From Diacronema lutheri (Eukaryota; Haptophyta; Pavlovophyceae; Pavlovales; Pavlovaceae): a DNA stretch of 64,000 nt. The notes beneath the pieces are model-generated. The model ran no database searches. It saw only the letters and a list, made by a program, of their open reading frames with translations, and was not told where the DNA came from. Of this stretch, positions 50,416 through 61,261 are shown piece by piece. The stretch's first letter is position 1, and each line of letters begins with the position of its first letter. The DNA lies in the NCBI GenBank assembly GCA_019448385.1, contig JAGTXO010000001.1, forward strand, positions 2,976,001-3,040,000. Direction: 5' to 3'. The position numbers and the translations under genes are program-made.

Positions 50416-53400
50416 CGTCGTCCGTCTGCGCGCCGCGAGACGTGCGCCCGTCGGCATGCGCCTCGTCGACCGCACCCGCGCGCCCATTGCGCGCTGCGCC
50501 GGGTGTCGCCGCGTGCAGCGGCGACGGCGGGAGTACTTGTATCTCGATCGCGCCGTTCGCGGCACGATCGCCGCCGTCCGCGGCGGCCGCCGACCGCAGC
50601 GAGCGCGAGCGCCGGCGCAGCGCGGCGCAGCTCGCCGGCTCGGCGAACGCGCGCGCGTGCGCGCCCGTCGTGTGCGGCCGCTGCTCGTGCACCGTCTCAA
50701 GCGCCGAGTTGCGCCGCAAGGCGCCGGGCGCCGCGCTGTTTGGGGTGCCGGGCGGCGGCGGCGCGCCGTCGTGCGCGCCGCCGGGCCGCGGCGTGAGTGG
50801 TTCGGCCGGTGCGGCGCCGCGCGCAGACGGCGAGCTCGGCGCGCTGCACTCGTCGACGAGCACGCCCGACACGCGCAGCGCGGGCGGACGCGCGCCTTCG
50901 CCGCCGTGCCAGCCGCCGCCGCCCGCGCCTGTGCCCGTGCCGGCGCCGACCGGCCGGGCGGCGAGCGCCGGCGCGGGGCGCGCGCGCGCAGGCGATGCCG
51001 CCGCGCTGCTCCGCCAGCTGCCATTTGGCGCAAGCCAGCCGCCGCTCGGCGCCGCGCGCTCGTCGTCGCTCGACCAATCGCCACCGCCACCGCCACCGCC
51101 ACCGCCACCGCCACTGCCGCCGGCGCAGCTGCGGCCGCCACCGGCCGCCTGGTCGTCGCCAAACGCGCGATCGAGCGCGCGTGCCACGTCCGCCGGGTCG
51201 GGCGGCTTGCCGGGCGCACTGCGCGACGCCGTGGCGCGCGCCACCCCGGAGCGGCGGCGCTCGGCGCGCAGCTCGGCGCGCGCCTCAGGCGGGCCGGCGC
51301 CGAGGGCGAGTGCGCGCGCGCGCGGCGATGCGGACGGCGGCAGCGACGGCGCGAGCCCGACGCCGTCACCGACGGCGAGGAGGGCGGGTGGCGGCAGCGG
51401 CGCGTCGGCGAGCCACACAAGTGCGCTCACGCGCCGCGCGCCCGTCCCGCCCTCGCGCGCGCTTGGCGTGCGTGGCCGCGCCGCGTCGACACCGTCGGCC
51501 GTGGCCGCGCGCGGCGACGGCGACGGCGTGGCGCGTGCCGCGTCTGCCGCCGCGTCGGGCGGCGAGCGCGCGCGACGCGAGGCGGGCGGCGCCTGGCGCT
51601 CGCCCGCCGCGGCGGCCGGCCGGTGCGCCGCCTGCGGCTGGGCGCCGGCGCCGCCGTCCGTCGTAGGCGCGGCGCGTGGCGGACTGGGCATGCGCAGCGC
51701 GAGCGACATCCTGCTGCCCGTGCTCGCGCGCTGCGCGCCGCGGGCGCCTGCCGACGGCTCGGTCGCAGCGTCCGGGCGCGCGCCTGCGTTCGCGTCGACC
51801 GCATCCGCCGCCTCGTCCGCGTCCTCGTCGGTGTCGATGATGGTCGCACGCCCGCCCCGCGCGCTGCGCAGGCTCGCCGCGGCCAAGAGGATTGCCGCAG
51901 ACTCTGCGGCCGCCTTTGCCTCCTCGTCGCTGCCGCCGCTTAGAATGCCGCCACCACCGCCACCGTCGCAGCTGCGCGCGCGTGGCCGCTCGCCACCGCG
52001 CGCGCCGCCGCCGTGGGCCGAGCCGTCGGCGACGAGCAGTCCACCCAACCCAGCACCCAACCCAACACCCACGCGGGGCGGTAGCGAGCGTCGCACGCGC
52101 CGCGCGTTGGCTCCGGCGATCGGCGTATCGAGCACGCCGCCGTCCACGTCGCCCACGTCGCCGCCACCGCCGCTACCGCCGCCACCACCGCCGCCACCAC
52201 GCGCGTCCGCGCCCGCCGCCGCGCGCTCCTCTCTCTCCTCGCCCTCCTCTCTCTTCATGCCCTCCTCTCTCTCCTCGCTCCGCCTGCGCGCCTGCAGCCG
52301 CCGCATCGACGCGGCGCGCGCGAGGTTGGCCTTGGACGCACCAACGGCGCCGACGGCCGCGCGCCGCACCTCGCGCAGCTCGCGCGAGATCCGGCCAAAC
52401 GCTGACTTGCCGCCGCCGTCGCCGCCGCCGTCGCCGCCGCTGTCGCCGTCGTCGCCGTCCGCGTCGGCCGCGGCGGCGACAGCGGCGGCAAGCGCCTCCT
52501 CCGCCTCAAAGTCGAGCTCGAAAAGCGTCGAAGGCGGCCGCGCCGCGCCGTCGTCCGCCTCGGTCGATGGGATGGCGGCCACCGTAGCCGCCGCGCATGC
52601 CGCCGCGGCGGCCGCCGCCGCGCGCGCGCGCGGCGAGCGCGCGGGCGCGTACGACGGCGGCGGCGGCGGCGGCGGCGGCGGAGGCGGTGGCAACGGGGCC
52701 ACTGCGCGGCTGTTGCGCCGCGCGCCGCCCAGACCAAAGCCGCGCGACGTGCGCGACGTGGGTGACGCGCCCGGGCCCGTCGCGTCGCGCACGCCATGTG
52801 CAAAGGATCGCCGCCGCCGCTCGACGGCCGGCGTGCCCGCGGCGCTGCTCGGCCCGCTGGCGCCGGGCGACGGCGCGCTCGAGCCGTCGACGGCTGCGAG
52901 CACGCTGCGCCCGCTCGGCTGCCGGCCGCGGAGCGGCCGGCCGAGCGCGCTCGCAGCCGCCGCGACCGCTGTGGCCGCCGCCGCCGCCGGATGCTCGTGC
53001 GCGGCGGCGAGCTGCGCGCGCAGCTCGCGGAGCGCGAGCACGAGCAGCGCAGCGTGCCGACCGTGCGTGCGCGCGTCGGCGTCGGCGTCGGCGAGCGAGC
53101 GCGCGAGGGCCGCGCGTGCGGCGTCGGCGTGCGTGACGAGCTCCATGCCGCCCTCCGTCTGTGTGGGCGCGTGCGCGGTGAGCACGACGCGCTTGGCGTG
53201 GTGCGACATGCGTGCAGCGACGAGTAGGTCGTCAAGCTGCGCGCTCAGCCGTTCGCGTGCCGCCTCGTTGTCGACCAGCGCGGCGCGCGCGGTCGTGAGC
53301 GCGCGCTCGGCGTTGGCCGCTGTCTTGCGCGCGCGGGCCGCTTCGGCGAGTGCCGCCGCCTCGCCCGAGCCCGCCGCCAACGCCTCGGCGCGCGCGAGCG

Positions 53401-55549
53401 CCGCCGCGTCGGCCGCGCCCGCGCGCGCGGCGCCCTCAGCGTGCGCGGCGAGCGCGACGCGCTCCTCGGCAGCGGCGAGGCTCCCGTCGGCGCGGCCCAG
53501 CTCGTCGCAGAGCAGCTCCGACTCGGCGGCGTCGCGCCGCGCGTCGGCCGCTGCGCGCGCGAGCGCCTCGTCGGCGCGCGCAGCGGCCGCGCGCGCGGCG
53601 GCGGTCGCCGTGTCGGCCGCGTCGGCGCGCGCGCGCTCGGCCGCCGCGGCGACCTGCGCGGCGCCCGCGTCCTCAGCGGCGGAGCGCGCGGCGCGCTGCG
53701 CGGCGGCGAGCGCGTGCGCCTGCGAGTGCAGCGTCGACTTGGTCTTGGCGCTCACCGCTGCGCGCGCACAGCGGTGAGCGCGGGTGCGGACGCAGCGGTG
53801 AGCGCGGCGACCCGCGGCGGCGCGGTGAGCGGCGGCGCGGCGGCGCGCACCCTCGAGCTGCTTGAGGCGCATCTGCTGCGAGTGGCACACGTGCACCACC
53901 TCCGCGCGCGCGGCCTCCGCCCTCAGCTTGGCCGCCTCGGCGGCGTGCACGCGCTGGGCGCTGAGGGCCGCGTCGGCGGCGAGCGTGGTCAGCTGCGCCT
54001 CGAGCCGCTCGCGCTGAGAGGCGAGGGCGAGCGCTGAGGCATGCGCGGCCTCGGCGAGGGCGAGCGCGGCGCGCTTCCGCTCGGCGGCCACCTCTTCCTC
54101 CGCCTTGGCCCGGGCGAGCGATGCGCCCGCGCTCGCCGCCGCGCTACCCGCCGCGTCCGCATTGCGCGCGCGCTCGTCCGCCGTGCGCCGCGAGTCCGCC
54201 TCGTCGCGCTTCGCGAGCTGCGCGCGCAGCGCGGTGGCCTCGTCCGTGCGCAGCTTCGCCTCGGCGAGGATGGACGCGATCATCGCCGGCTGCTGCCTCA
54301 GCCGCAGGCGCGCCTCCTTGAGCTGCGCGCCCTGCGCGGCGACCGTCTGCCGGAGCGCGAAGAGCTCGCTGTCCGCGCCGAGCGAGCCCGAGCCGAGGGT
54401 TGGCCGCCGCCAGTTGCCCGCGAGCGAGATGTCGCCGCCGGCGGCGGCGGCGGCGGCAACGGCGGCGGCCCCCGCGCCGTAAGTGGGCTTGCCCGCGCCA
54501 TCGCCGTCGCCGTCGCCGTCGCCGTCCGCGCCGTCGGCCGCATCGTCCGCGGCTGCAGCGGCGGCGGTGGCAGCGGCGAGGGCGGCCGCCGCGTCTTCAA
54601 AGCCGCCGGTGCCGCCGCCCGTCGCGTGGGCAAAGATCGCGGCCGCGTCGGCGTTGGCGAGCCACGCCACCTCGGCCGCGTGCACCGGATCGTCGTCGCG
54701 CGCCATCCCACCCGCCGCGCCCGCGCGCTTCGCGCCGAGGTGCGCAAACTCTGCAAAGAAGAGGTTTGAGATCTCGCGCTCGAGCTGCCGGTTGGTGATC
54801 CGGTGCGCGCCCTTCTGGAAGAGGAGCTCCTTGAGGCGCAGCAGCTCGGACAGGTACCTGCACGCGCGCCAAGGCCCGCGACGGCCGACGCGGCGCGGCG
54901 CGGCGCGGCGCGGCGCGGCGCGGCGCGCGATCGGCGTGGCGTGAGGTGCCGCGCGGCGGCGGCGCGCGCGCGCGCGTACGCGCGGCGGCGGCGGTGGCGG
55001 CGGTGGCGGCAGCGGCGCGTACGCCTTGCGCTGCTCGACGAGCCGCGTCTCGCGCACGCGCAGCCGGAGCGCGCCTTCGTCGCGCATGCGCTCGAGCTCG
55101 GCTACCTGCCGCTTGTTGTCCTCGTACCGCTGCGCGTGCGCGAGCGAGCTCTCGTCCAGCTGCGCACGCATCGCGGCCGCCTCGGCCGCGGCCGCCGCCG
55201 CGCGTTTGGCGACCGCCACCTCGAGCGCACCGAGCTCCTCCTGCACGTGCACGGACGTGTCGAGTGGTGTGAGGCGGCCGGCGCGCTCGCGCAGCCATTC
55301 GCCGAGCGAGGCGGCGCATCGCGCGACGGCTTGGCGCACGCTCTGCTCGAGCGCCGTGCCCGCGAGCACGCCGCCCGTTGGCGCGGGCAGCGCGCGCGCA
55401 GGCAAGCCGGGCACGCCCAACGGCGGGCTTGCCGGCGCGACGAGCCGGTGGCTCAGCTCGGCGCTCTGGCGGCCGTTCGATGCCGCGCGCTCGGGCGCCA
55501 CCTCCGCCTCGAGCGGCACGAGCGCGCCCTCCAGCGCCACCGTCGACAT
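49259..55549 (-). CDS. Giant coiled-coil / low-complexity protein
   Basis: Three exons (55549-55023, 54857-53851, 53757-49259) give about 2010 aa. The N-terminal 340 residues look folded and helical (SVRQAVARCAASLGEWLRER, VQEELGALEVAVAKRAAA, YLSELLRLKELLFQKGAHRI, LEREISNLFFAEFAHLG). A long coiled coil follows up to about residue 880, with FALRQTVAAQGAQLKEARLR and VVHVCHSQQMRLKQLE. The second half is disordered and rich in Ala, Pro, Gly and Arg, with poly-Pro and poly-Gly runs. Its coding skew alone keeps it open. The family is unknown; a centrosome/basal-body or flagellar scaffold would fit the plan. The C-terminal half may hide extra introns, so its protein sequence is less certain. Confidence 0.6.
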
Positions 55550-55666
55550 GCTTGCCAATCCTGAACTGCACGCGAAACGGGCAGGTAACGGCTTTCGATT
55601 ACAGTTGGATGTCAACGCACCCAGCAGTCCGGCAGGTGTCCACGAGACGTCCACGGGCGCCCCGCG

Positions 55667-57871
55667 TCAGCACAGGCCGAGTTCGCAGCACGTGCCTTCG
55701 AGCACGCGGTCGGCGCGGCCTCGCCGCCAGCCCGGCGCGCCGCTGCCGTCGCCGTCGCCGTCGGCCGGCTCGCCCGCCGCGTCGAGCGCGGCGCGCAGGC
55801 CGTGCAGCGCCCACGGCGAGCGCGGGTGCTGCCGCAGGTCCTCGCGGAACTCGGCGGCGGCGCCGCGCGCGTCGCCCGCGCGCAGCAGCACGGCCGCGAG
55901 GCAGAGGCGCAGCGGCACGTACCAATGCTCGGGTTCCATGTACGGCAGCGCGTCCTGCACGGCCACGCCAGCGCGCAGCAGCGCGACCGCGTCGGCGGCC
56001 GCCGCCGCCGGCGCGGCGCCCGGCGCCATGAGCGCGAGCGCGGCGTGGGCGGTCGCGTTCATCAGCAGCGCGAGGTGCGCGTGGCACGGCTCGGTCGGCC
56101 GCGCGAGCGCAGCGCCCGCGGCCGGCGGCGGCGCGCTTTGCGGCACCAAGGCCGGCGGCGCGCCGACGGCGGCGACGAGGCGGCGCAGGCGCGCGGCCTC
56201 GGCGTCGGCGCGCGCGCGCGCGGCCGGCGTGTTCGCGAGCGCGAGCGTCGTCGCGTACGCCCAGATCGCGCCGGCGAATGGCTCGGCGGCCACGCGCGCG
56301 CCGTGCGGCGCGTCGTCGCGCGCGTCGGAGCCGAGCACCGCCGCCCAGCGGCCGAAGCGCGCGCGTACAAGCGGGCGCGGAAGCGGGAGCACGCCTTGCA
56401 TGCGCGCGCCCTGCGCGACCGCGTCGATGTCTCGCGCGCTCGTCGCGTGCCGCAACGCGAGCGCCTCGCCGCCGAGCGTGAGCGCCGCTGCCTGCAGCTG
56501 CGCGATTTGGTGGCCCGGCGAGAAGGGGCGCAGACAGCGCGCCGCGTATGCCGCGTCGATGCGCGCGGCGCGCGTGTTGGCGAGGAGGGCGTCCTCGTAC
56601 CGGCCGATGGCGCAGTACGCGTGGCCCGCCATGTGCACGAGGTGCGCGTTGCCCGCGCCCGCGCGGCCGGCGAACAGCGCGTCGGCGGCCAGCTCGGCGA
56701 CGTGAGGCGCGTCGCTCGCCTCGGTCAAGTGGACGAGGAGGTGGAGGGCGAGCGGATGATACCGGCTGTGCGTCGGATCGGCGTGCGCCGTCGGCGCGCG
56801 AAGCACGCGCTCGAGCTGCGCGCGCGCGAGCGCCGCCGCCGTGCGCAGCGCGGAGAGCGGCGGTCTGCGCGCCTGCGTCGACTGCTGCGTGTAGTAGTCC
56901 CACGGGCTGAGGCACATGAGCGCCTCGGCGTACAGCGCGCGCGCGTCCGCGTCGTGCGGGTGCGCGCGCGCGAGCGCGCCCATCGCGTCCGCGTACGCGC
57001 CGTCGCGCGCGCGCTGCTCGCCGCCGCGGTCGCACTCGCCGCACTCGCCGCACTCGCCGCACTCGCCGCACTCGCCCAGCCGGTGCGCGCGCGGGTAGCG
57101 CGCGTCGAGCGCGGCGAGGTAGCCGAGCTCGCGCGCGGGGAGGGGCGTGCCGGCGCTCGCGTGGCGCGCCGCCGCGGCGCGCGCGCCGTCGAGTGCCGCG
57201 CGCGCGCGCTCGCATGCGCGCCGCTCCATGCGCGGCGCGTTGAGGCTCGGGCCGAGCGCGTACGCCTCGCCCCACGCGCACATCGCGCAGTCGCCGTCGC
57301 GCCGGACGGCGGCGCGGAAGTTGCGCACGGCCTCGGCGTGGTTGAAGCCAAACGCGAGCATCAGCCCCTGGTCGAAGAGCCGCTGCGCGTCCGTCGAGCG
57401 CGTCGTCACGCGCGCGCGCGCCGCCGGCCGGCGCGGCAGGCCGAGCGTCCACAGCGCACCGCCCGGCGCGTCGTCGGCGGGCACGTCGTACGCGCCGTCG
57501 AGGAGGTGCTCGTCCGCGTCGAGGCAGCCGCCGGCGCGCGCGGCCACGCCGCTGCCGTTCGTGCGCGCGCGCGCCGCGCCGCGCGCCGCGCCGCGCGCCG
57601 CGCCGCCGTCCGCGCGGCCAAGCGCCGCGCAGCTCACAACGAGCACCGTCAGCGCGCACGCGGCGGAGGCGCCGGCGAGGAGCAAGAGCAGCGCGCCCAC
57701 TTCGCGCCACTCGGCGGCGCGCGCGCGCCGCGCCGCCGCGTGCAGCAGCCCGCGCCGCACCAGCGGCTCGCCCTCGCCCTCGCCGTCGGCCCCCGGCGCC
57801 GGCCGACCCGACCCGGCGGACCCCATCGTGCGCCCGGCGGTGGCCGCGCCCGCCATGTCGGGACTCCGCAT
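55667..57871 (-). CDS. TPR-like protein with N-terminal membrane anchor
   Basis: Single exon, about 734 aa. One transmembrane helix (VGALLLLLAGASAACALTVL) follows a short cytosolic head. The rest is helical-repeat protein: QRLFDQGLMLAFGFNHAEAV, RNFRAAVRRDGDCAMCAWGE and AYALGPSLNAPRM match a bacterial-type TPR family whose first repeat has the D-x-x-CAMC-x-WGEA motif. Later TPR-like parts are YHPLALHLLVHLTEASDAPH, HLVHMAGHAYCAIGRYEDAL and the C-terminal AAVLLRAGDARGAAAEFRED. A (GEC)5 stretch near residue 270 is encoded by a 9-bp repeat and gives closely spaced Cys. The function is unknown. The first ATGs overlap those of the opposite-strand oxygenase; ATG 57871 or 57856 could be used. Confidence 0.75.
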   Translation of the reverse strand: MRSPDMAGAATAGRTMGSAGSGRPAPGADGEGEGEPLVRRGLLHAAARRARAAEWREVGALLLLLAGASAACALTVLVVSCAALGRADGGAARGAARGAARARTNGSGVAARAGGCLDADEHLLDGAYDVPADDAPGGALWTLGLPRRPAARARVTTRSTDAQRLFDQGLMLAFGFNHAEAVRNFRAAVRRDGDCAMCAWGEAYALGPSLNAPRMERRACERARAALDGARAAAARHASAGTPLPARELGYLAALDARYPRAHRLGECGECGECGECGECDRGGEQRARDGAYADAMGALARAHPHDADARALYAEALMCLSPWDYYTQQSTQARRPPLSALRTAAALARAQLERVLRAPTAHADPTHSRYHPLALHLLVHLTEASDAPHVAELAADALFAGRAGAGNAHLVHMAGHAYCAIGRYEDALLANTRAARIDAAYAARCLRPFSPGHQIAQLQAAALTLGGEALALRHATSARDIDAVAQGARMQGVLPLPRPLVRARFGRWAAVLGSDARDDAPHGARVAAEPFAGAIWAYATTLALANTPAARARADAEAARLRRLVAAVGAPPALVPQSAPPPAAGAALARPTEPCHAHLALLMNATAHAALALMAPGAAPAAAAADAVALLRAGVAVQDALPYMEPEHWYVPLRLCLAAVLLRAGDARGAAAEFREDLRQHPRSPWALHGLRAALDAAGEPADGDGDGSGAPGWRRGRADRVLEGTCCELGLC

Positions 57872-58967
57872 GCGCGCGGCGCGCGCGATGGACTGCCGGT
57901 GCACGCTCACGTCGCACCTATTCGCGCACAGCGTCTCGCGGCACTTCGACTACGAGGGCGAGGAGGCATTTCGGCGCGCGCACGCCGCGTACCTCCGCTC
58001 GCTCGGCCCGGCCGCCGCCGCCGCGCTCGTCGCCGAGCTCGACGCGGAGGCGCGCCGGCGCGCGCGGCTCGAGCCGGACGCGCGCGCGCGCATCGCGGCG
58101 ATCGCCGCGGGGTGGGCGCCGGCGCGGCCCGAGCTGTACGCTCTCGAGCCGCGCTGGCTCGACGCGCGCTTCGCCCAGCTCGCCGAGCGCGCGCGCGCGC
58201 TAACGAGTGCCGGCGCGCCCTCCGACGCGCTCGCTGCGCTCGAGCCGCTCGGGCTGCGGCAGCTCGGCGGCGCGTTTGCGCCCGTGTACGAGCTGCCCGT
58301 ACTCTCGGCGCACTTTTGCGCCGCGCTGTGCGCCGAGCTGCGCCTCTTCCAGGCGTCGGGCCTGCCGCAGGGTCGTCCGAACTCGATGAATCGGCTCGGC
58401 CTCCTTCTCGCCGAGCTTGGCTTCGCGCCGCTCCTCGACGAGCTTGTCGCGGCCTACGTGCGCCCGCTCGCGGCGCTGCTCTTCCCGCACGCCGGCGGCG
58501 CGTCGCTCGACAGCCATCGCGCCTTCACTGTGCAGTACAGGCCAGGGGCGGACGAGGCGCTCGCGCCGCATTACGACAACGCCGAGCTGACGCTCAATGT
58601 GTGCATCGGCAGCGCGCGGGAGGACGGCGGCGGCGGCGCGGGCTTCGAGGGCGGCGAGCTCGTCTTCGGCGGGCTCAACGGCGGCGGTGGCGCGCCGGCA
58701 GCGCGGCTCGCCGTCGAGCATGGCATAGGCCGCGCCGTGCTGCACCTCGGCGCACACATGCACCAGGCGCTGCCCGTCACGCACGGCGAGCGGATCAACC
58801 TCGTGATCTGGTGCCGCTCGGAGGCGCACCGCCGGGCGCACGGCTGCCCGCTCTGCGGCCGCACGGACCAGCTGCTGCTCGGCGCCGCCGAGCCGGCCGA
58901 CGCCGCCGTCGGCGCGCCGGCGGCGGCGGTGAGCGACGAGCAGGTCGCCGAGTTCATGCGCGGCTGA
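57855..58967 (+). CDS. 2OG-Fe(II) oxygenase, prolyl-4-hydroxylase-like fold
   Basis: Single exon, 370 aa from ATG 57855 (ATGs at 57870 and 57888 are alternatives). The N-terminal half is helical. The catalytic part has VYELPVLSAHFCAALCAEL, FTVQYRPGADEALAPHYDNA (Fe ligands H-x-D), ELTLNVCIG, GFEGGELVFGGLNGG, GRAVLHLGAHMHQALPVTHG (distal His) and ERINLVIWCRSEA (Arg for 2-oxoglutarate). This is the order of P4H/PKHD and related protein or lipid hydroxylases. CPLCGRTDQ near the C-terminus is a short Cys pair of unknown role. No leader is evident from MDCRCTLTSHLF. Substrate unknown. Its 5' end overlaps that of the TPR-like gene. Confidence 0.85.
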   Translation: MSGLRMRAARAMDCRCTLTSHLFAHSVSRHFDYEGEEAFRRAHAAYLRSLGPAAAAALVAELDAEARRRARLEPDARARIAAIAAGWAPARPELYALEPRWLDARFAQLAERARALTSAGAPSDALAALEPLGLRQLGGAFAPVYELPVLSAHFCAALCAELRLFQASGLPQGRPNSMNRLGLLLAELGFAPLLDELVAAYVRPLAALLFPHAGGASLDSHRAFTVQYRPGADEALAPHYDNAELTLNVCIGSAREDGGGGAGFEGGELVFGGLNGGGGAPAARLAVEHGIGRAVLHLGAHMHQALPVTHGERINLVIWCRSEAHRRAHGCPLCGRTDQLLLGAAEPADAAVGAPAAAVSDEQVAEFMRG

Positions 58968-59170
58968 GGGATCCGGCGCGAGGGCCCGGAGCCGCGGCTG
59001 GCGCGGGCGCCACGAGGAGAGAGCCGCACGGGGCGCGGCCGCGCGGGAGCCAACTCAGTCACGGACTCCTGAACTACACTGTTGGGCCATCCCTCACAGG
59101 ATGACCGACACCACCGCAAGCCCGCCCGACGGCCATGGCGGCCCGCGCGTGAGATCGGCCGAGCGCGGGA

Positions 59171-61234
59171 ATGGTCGCGGCGTCGGCGGCGCGCATGCTG
59201 CGCGCGAGCGCGGGCGTGCGCGCCGCGCTGGTGCTTCTCTGCGCGCGCGCGCCGCACCCCGCCAGCCCGCCCGCGCGCGAGCCGTCGGGCGGCGACGACG
59301 CGCGGCGCGCCCGCGCGTTCGACCCGCGCGGCGTATTCGTCTCCAACCTGCCGCCCGCATGCACGGAGGCGGAGGTGCGCGAGGCGATGCACGAGCGGTT
59401 CGGCGCGGTGGTAGGCGTGCAGCTCGCGCCCACGCGTGGCGACGGCGCCAGCTCGCGCTTCGGCTCGGTCGCGTTTGCCGACGCGCGCGGCGCGGCGGCG
59501 GCGGCGCGCGCGGGCTCGGTGCGGCTCGGCGCGCGTGCCGCGCGCATCCAGCCGTTGCTGCTGCGCCGCGCACCGGCGGCGCGCGCAGGCAGCCCGCCGA
59601 TGCGCCCGACGCGCGGCGCGCTCCTCCACCGAGTGCGGGCATGCGGCGCCGACGCCGCCGAGCTGCGCGCCGCGCTGCGCGCGCTCGGCCCGCCCGCGTG
59701 CGTGCGCGAGTACACGATGGCCGTCTCGGCCTGGGGGCGCGTGGGCGACGGCGACGAGGTGCTCGCGCTGCTGGCGCGCGCGCGAGAGAGCGGTGTGCCC
59801 TTCGACGCGTGGCTGTGCGCCGCGGCGATGGGCGCGCTCAGCGAGAGCGGCCGCCCCGAGAGCGCGCTTGCCCTCTTCGACGCGACCGCCCACGCGGCCG
59901 CCGGCGGAGCGGGCGCGGGCGCGGGCGCGAGCGCGAGCGCGAGCGCGGACGGCGGTAGCAGCGGTGCGTCGGCGCGCAACGTGTTCGTGTACGCCGAGGC
60001 GATCCGCGCGTGCGGCGCGCTCGGCGGTGGCAGCGCCGAGGCCGCCGATCGCGCACTCGACATCTTCGCGCAGATGCGCGACAGTGGGATCGCGCCGAGC
60101 GCCGTCGTGTACAACGCGCTCATCTCGGCGCTCGGTGGCGCGGGCAGGGCGGACGAGGCGCTCGCGCTCCTCGACGAGATGGCGGCGGACGGGGTGCCGC
60201 CCGACCTCGTCTCGCTGCACGCGGCGATCGGCGCATGCGCGCGCGCCGCGCCGCCGCGTGCAGACGCGGCGCTCGCGCTGCTGCGCGGGATGCGCGCCCG
60301 CGGCCTCGCGCCCGTCACGCGCAGCTACAACGCGGCGCTTGCCGCGTGCGCCGCCGCCGGCCGGTGGTCGGACGCGGAGCGGCTGCTCGACGAGATGGAG
60401 CGCGCGCGCGTGCCCGCGGATTTAATTTCGGTCAACTGTGCGCTGCACGCCGCCGCCCACGCCGGGCAGTGGCGGCCTGCGCTCGCGCTGCTCGCGCGGC
60501 TCGAGGCGGGCGACTTTGGGCGCGCGCGGCCCGACGTCGCGAGCTACGGCGCGGCGATGCAGGCCGTCGCCGCGGCTGGCGAGCTCGACGTGGGTTTCGA
60601 GCTCCTCGCGCACACGACGGCGACGCTCGGCGCCGACGCGCTCGCCTCGACGTTCGTGCACCACGCCGCGCTGCTCGCCGCGTGCCGCGCGGCGGGCGAC
60701 GACGCGCGCGCGCGCGCGCTGCACGCGCGCATGCTCGCGGCCGGCCTCGCCAACCCGGTCGAGCCGCGCGCGAGCGTCGCGCGGGCGCGCCGCGCCGGCG
60801 CGCCCGCCGACGCCTGGGCGTGCGAGACGGCGTTTGGCAACGGGCGCGAGCCTGCGCGCCTCGCCGCCGCGACGGCCGCGCTGCGCGACGCGGTCGCGGC
60901 GGGCTCGGCCTACCGCACGGCGGCCAACGCGCGCGCGCTGCCCTTCGACTTTGTGGCGCGCGCGAGCGGCGCAGCGGTGGCCAGCTCGCTCGCGCACCAC
61001 GCGGAGAAGAAGGCACTCGCCGCGCTCGTCGCCCGCGGGCGCGGCGAGGAGCTGTGCGTCGGGATCAACCTGAAGATGTGCGCCGACTGCCACGCCTTCT
61101 TCAAGGGCGCGTCGCGCGTGCTCGGGCGGCAGATCCGCGTGCAGGAGCCCAAGATGCTTCACGTCTTCGAGCGCGGGGAATGCTCGTGCGCCGACGGCTG
61201 GCGGTGGGAGGAGCGCGCGCGCGCGGCGCGCTGA
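59171..61234 (+). CDS. RRM - PPR - DYW-type RNA editing factor
   Basis: Single exon, 687 aa. After a basic leader (MVAASAARMLRASAGVRAAL, likely organelle import), residues about 54-132 are an RRM: GVFVSNLPPACTEAEVREAM (RNP2 side) and SSRFGSVAFADARGAA (RNP1 side). Eight or nine PPR motifs follow, for example VVYNALISALGGAGRADEAL and LISVNCALHAAAHAGQWRPA, giving a sequence-specific RNA-binding rod. Residues about 590-680 are a DYW domain: His610-Ala-Glu612 (HAEKKALA), CADCH (637-641), RVLGRQIRVQEPKMLHVFER and CSCADGW (671-677). In plants this zinc-dependent cytidine deaminase converts C to U in plastid and mitochondrial transcripts. Proton shuttle Glu and zinc ligands are all present. An RNA-processing role without editing remains possible. 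Confidence 0.88.
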   Translation: MVAASAARMLRASAGVRAALVLLCARAPHPASPPAREPSGGDDARRARAFDPRGVFVSNLPPACTEAEVREAMHERFGAVVGVQLAPTRGDGASSRFGSVAFADARGAAAAARAGSVRLGARAARIQPLLLRRAPAARAGSPPMRPTRGALLHRVRACGADAAELRAALRALGPPACVREYTMAVSAWGRVGDGDEVLALLARARESGVPFDAWLCAAAMGALSESGRPESALALFDATAHAAAGGAGAGAGASASASADGGSSGASARNVFVYAEAIRACGALGGGSAEAADRALDIFAQMRDSGIAPSAVVYNALISALGGAGRADEALALLDEMAADGVPPDLVSLHAAIGACARAAPPRADAALALLRGMRARGLAPVTRSYNAALAACAAAGRWSDAERLLDEMERARVPADLISVNCALHAAAHAGQWRPALALLARLEAGDFGRARPDVASYGAAMQAVAAAGELDVGFELLAHTTATLGADALASTFVHHAALLAACRAAGDDARARALHARMLAAGLANPVEPRASVARARRAGAPADAWACETAFGNGREPARLAAATAALRDAVAAGSAYRTAANARALPFDFVARASGAAVASSLAHHAEKKALAALVARGRGEELCVGINLKMCADCHAFFKGASRVLGRQIRVQEPKMLHVFERGECSCADGWRWEERARAAR

Positions 61235-61261
61235 GCAGCGTGGCCGTCAATCGGACGATGC

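Noticed and set aside
49130-53777. Plus-strand ORFs of 900-1300 codons opposite the giant coiled-coil gene
   Set aside because: Arg/Ala- or Ala/Ser-rich antisense frames are a by-product of high GC and lack of stop codons; no domain is visible. The minus strand has structured coiled-coil segments.
55802-59104. 1100-codon plus-strand ORF across the TPR gene
   Set aside because: Antisense shadow; Arg-rich with no motif, while the minus strand shows a TM segment and TPR-like motifs.
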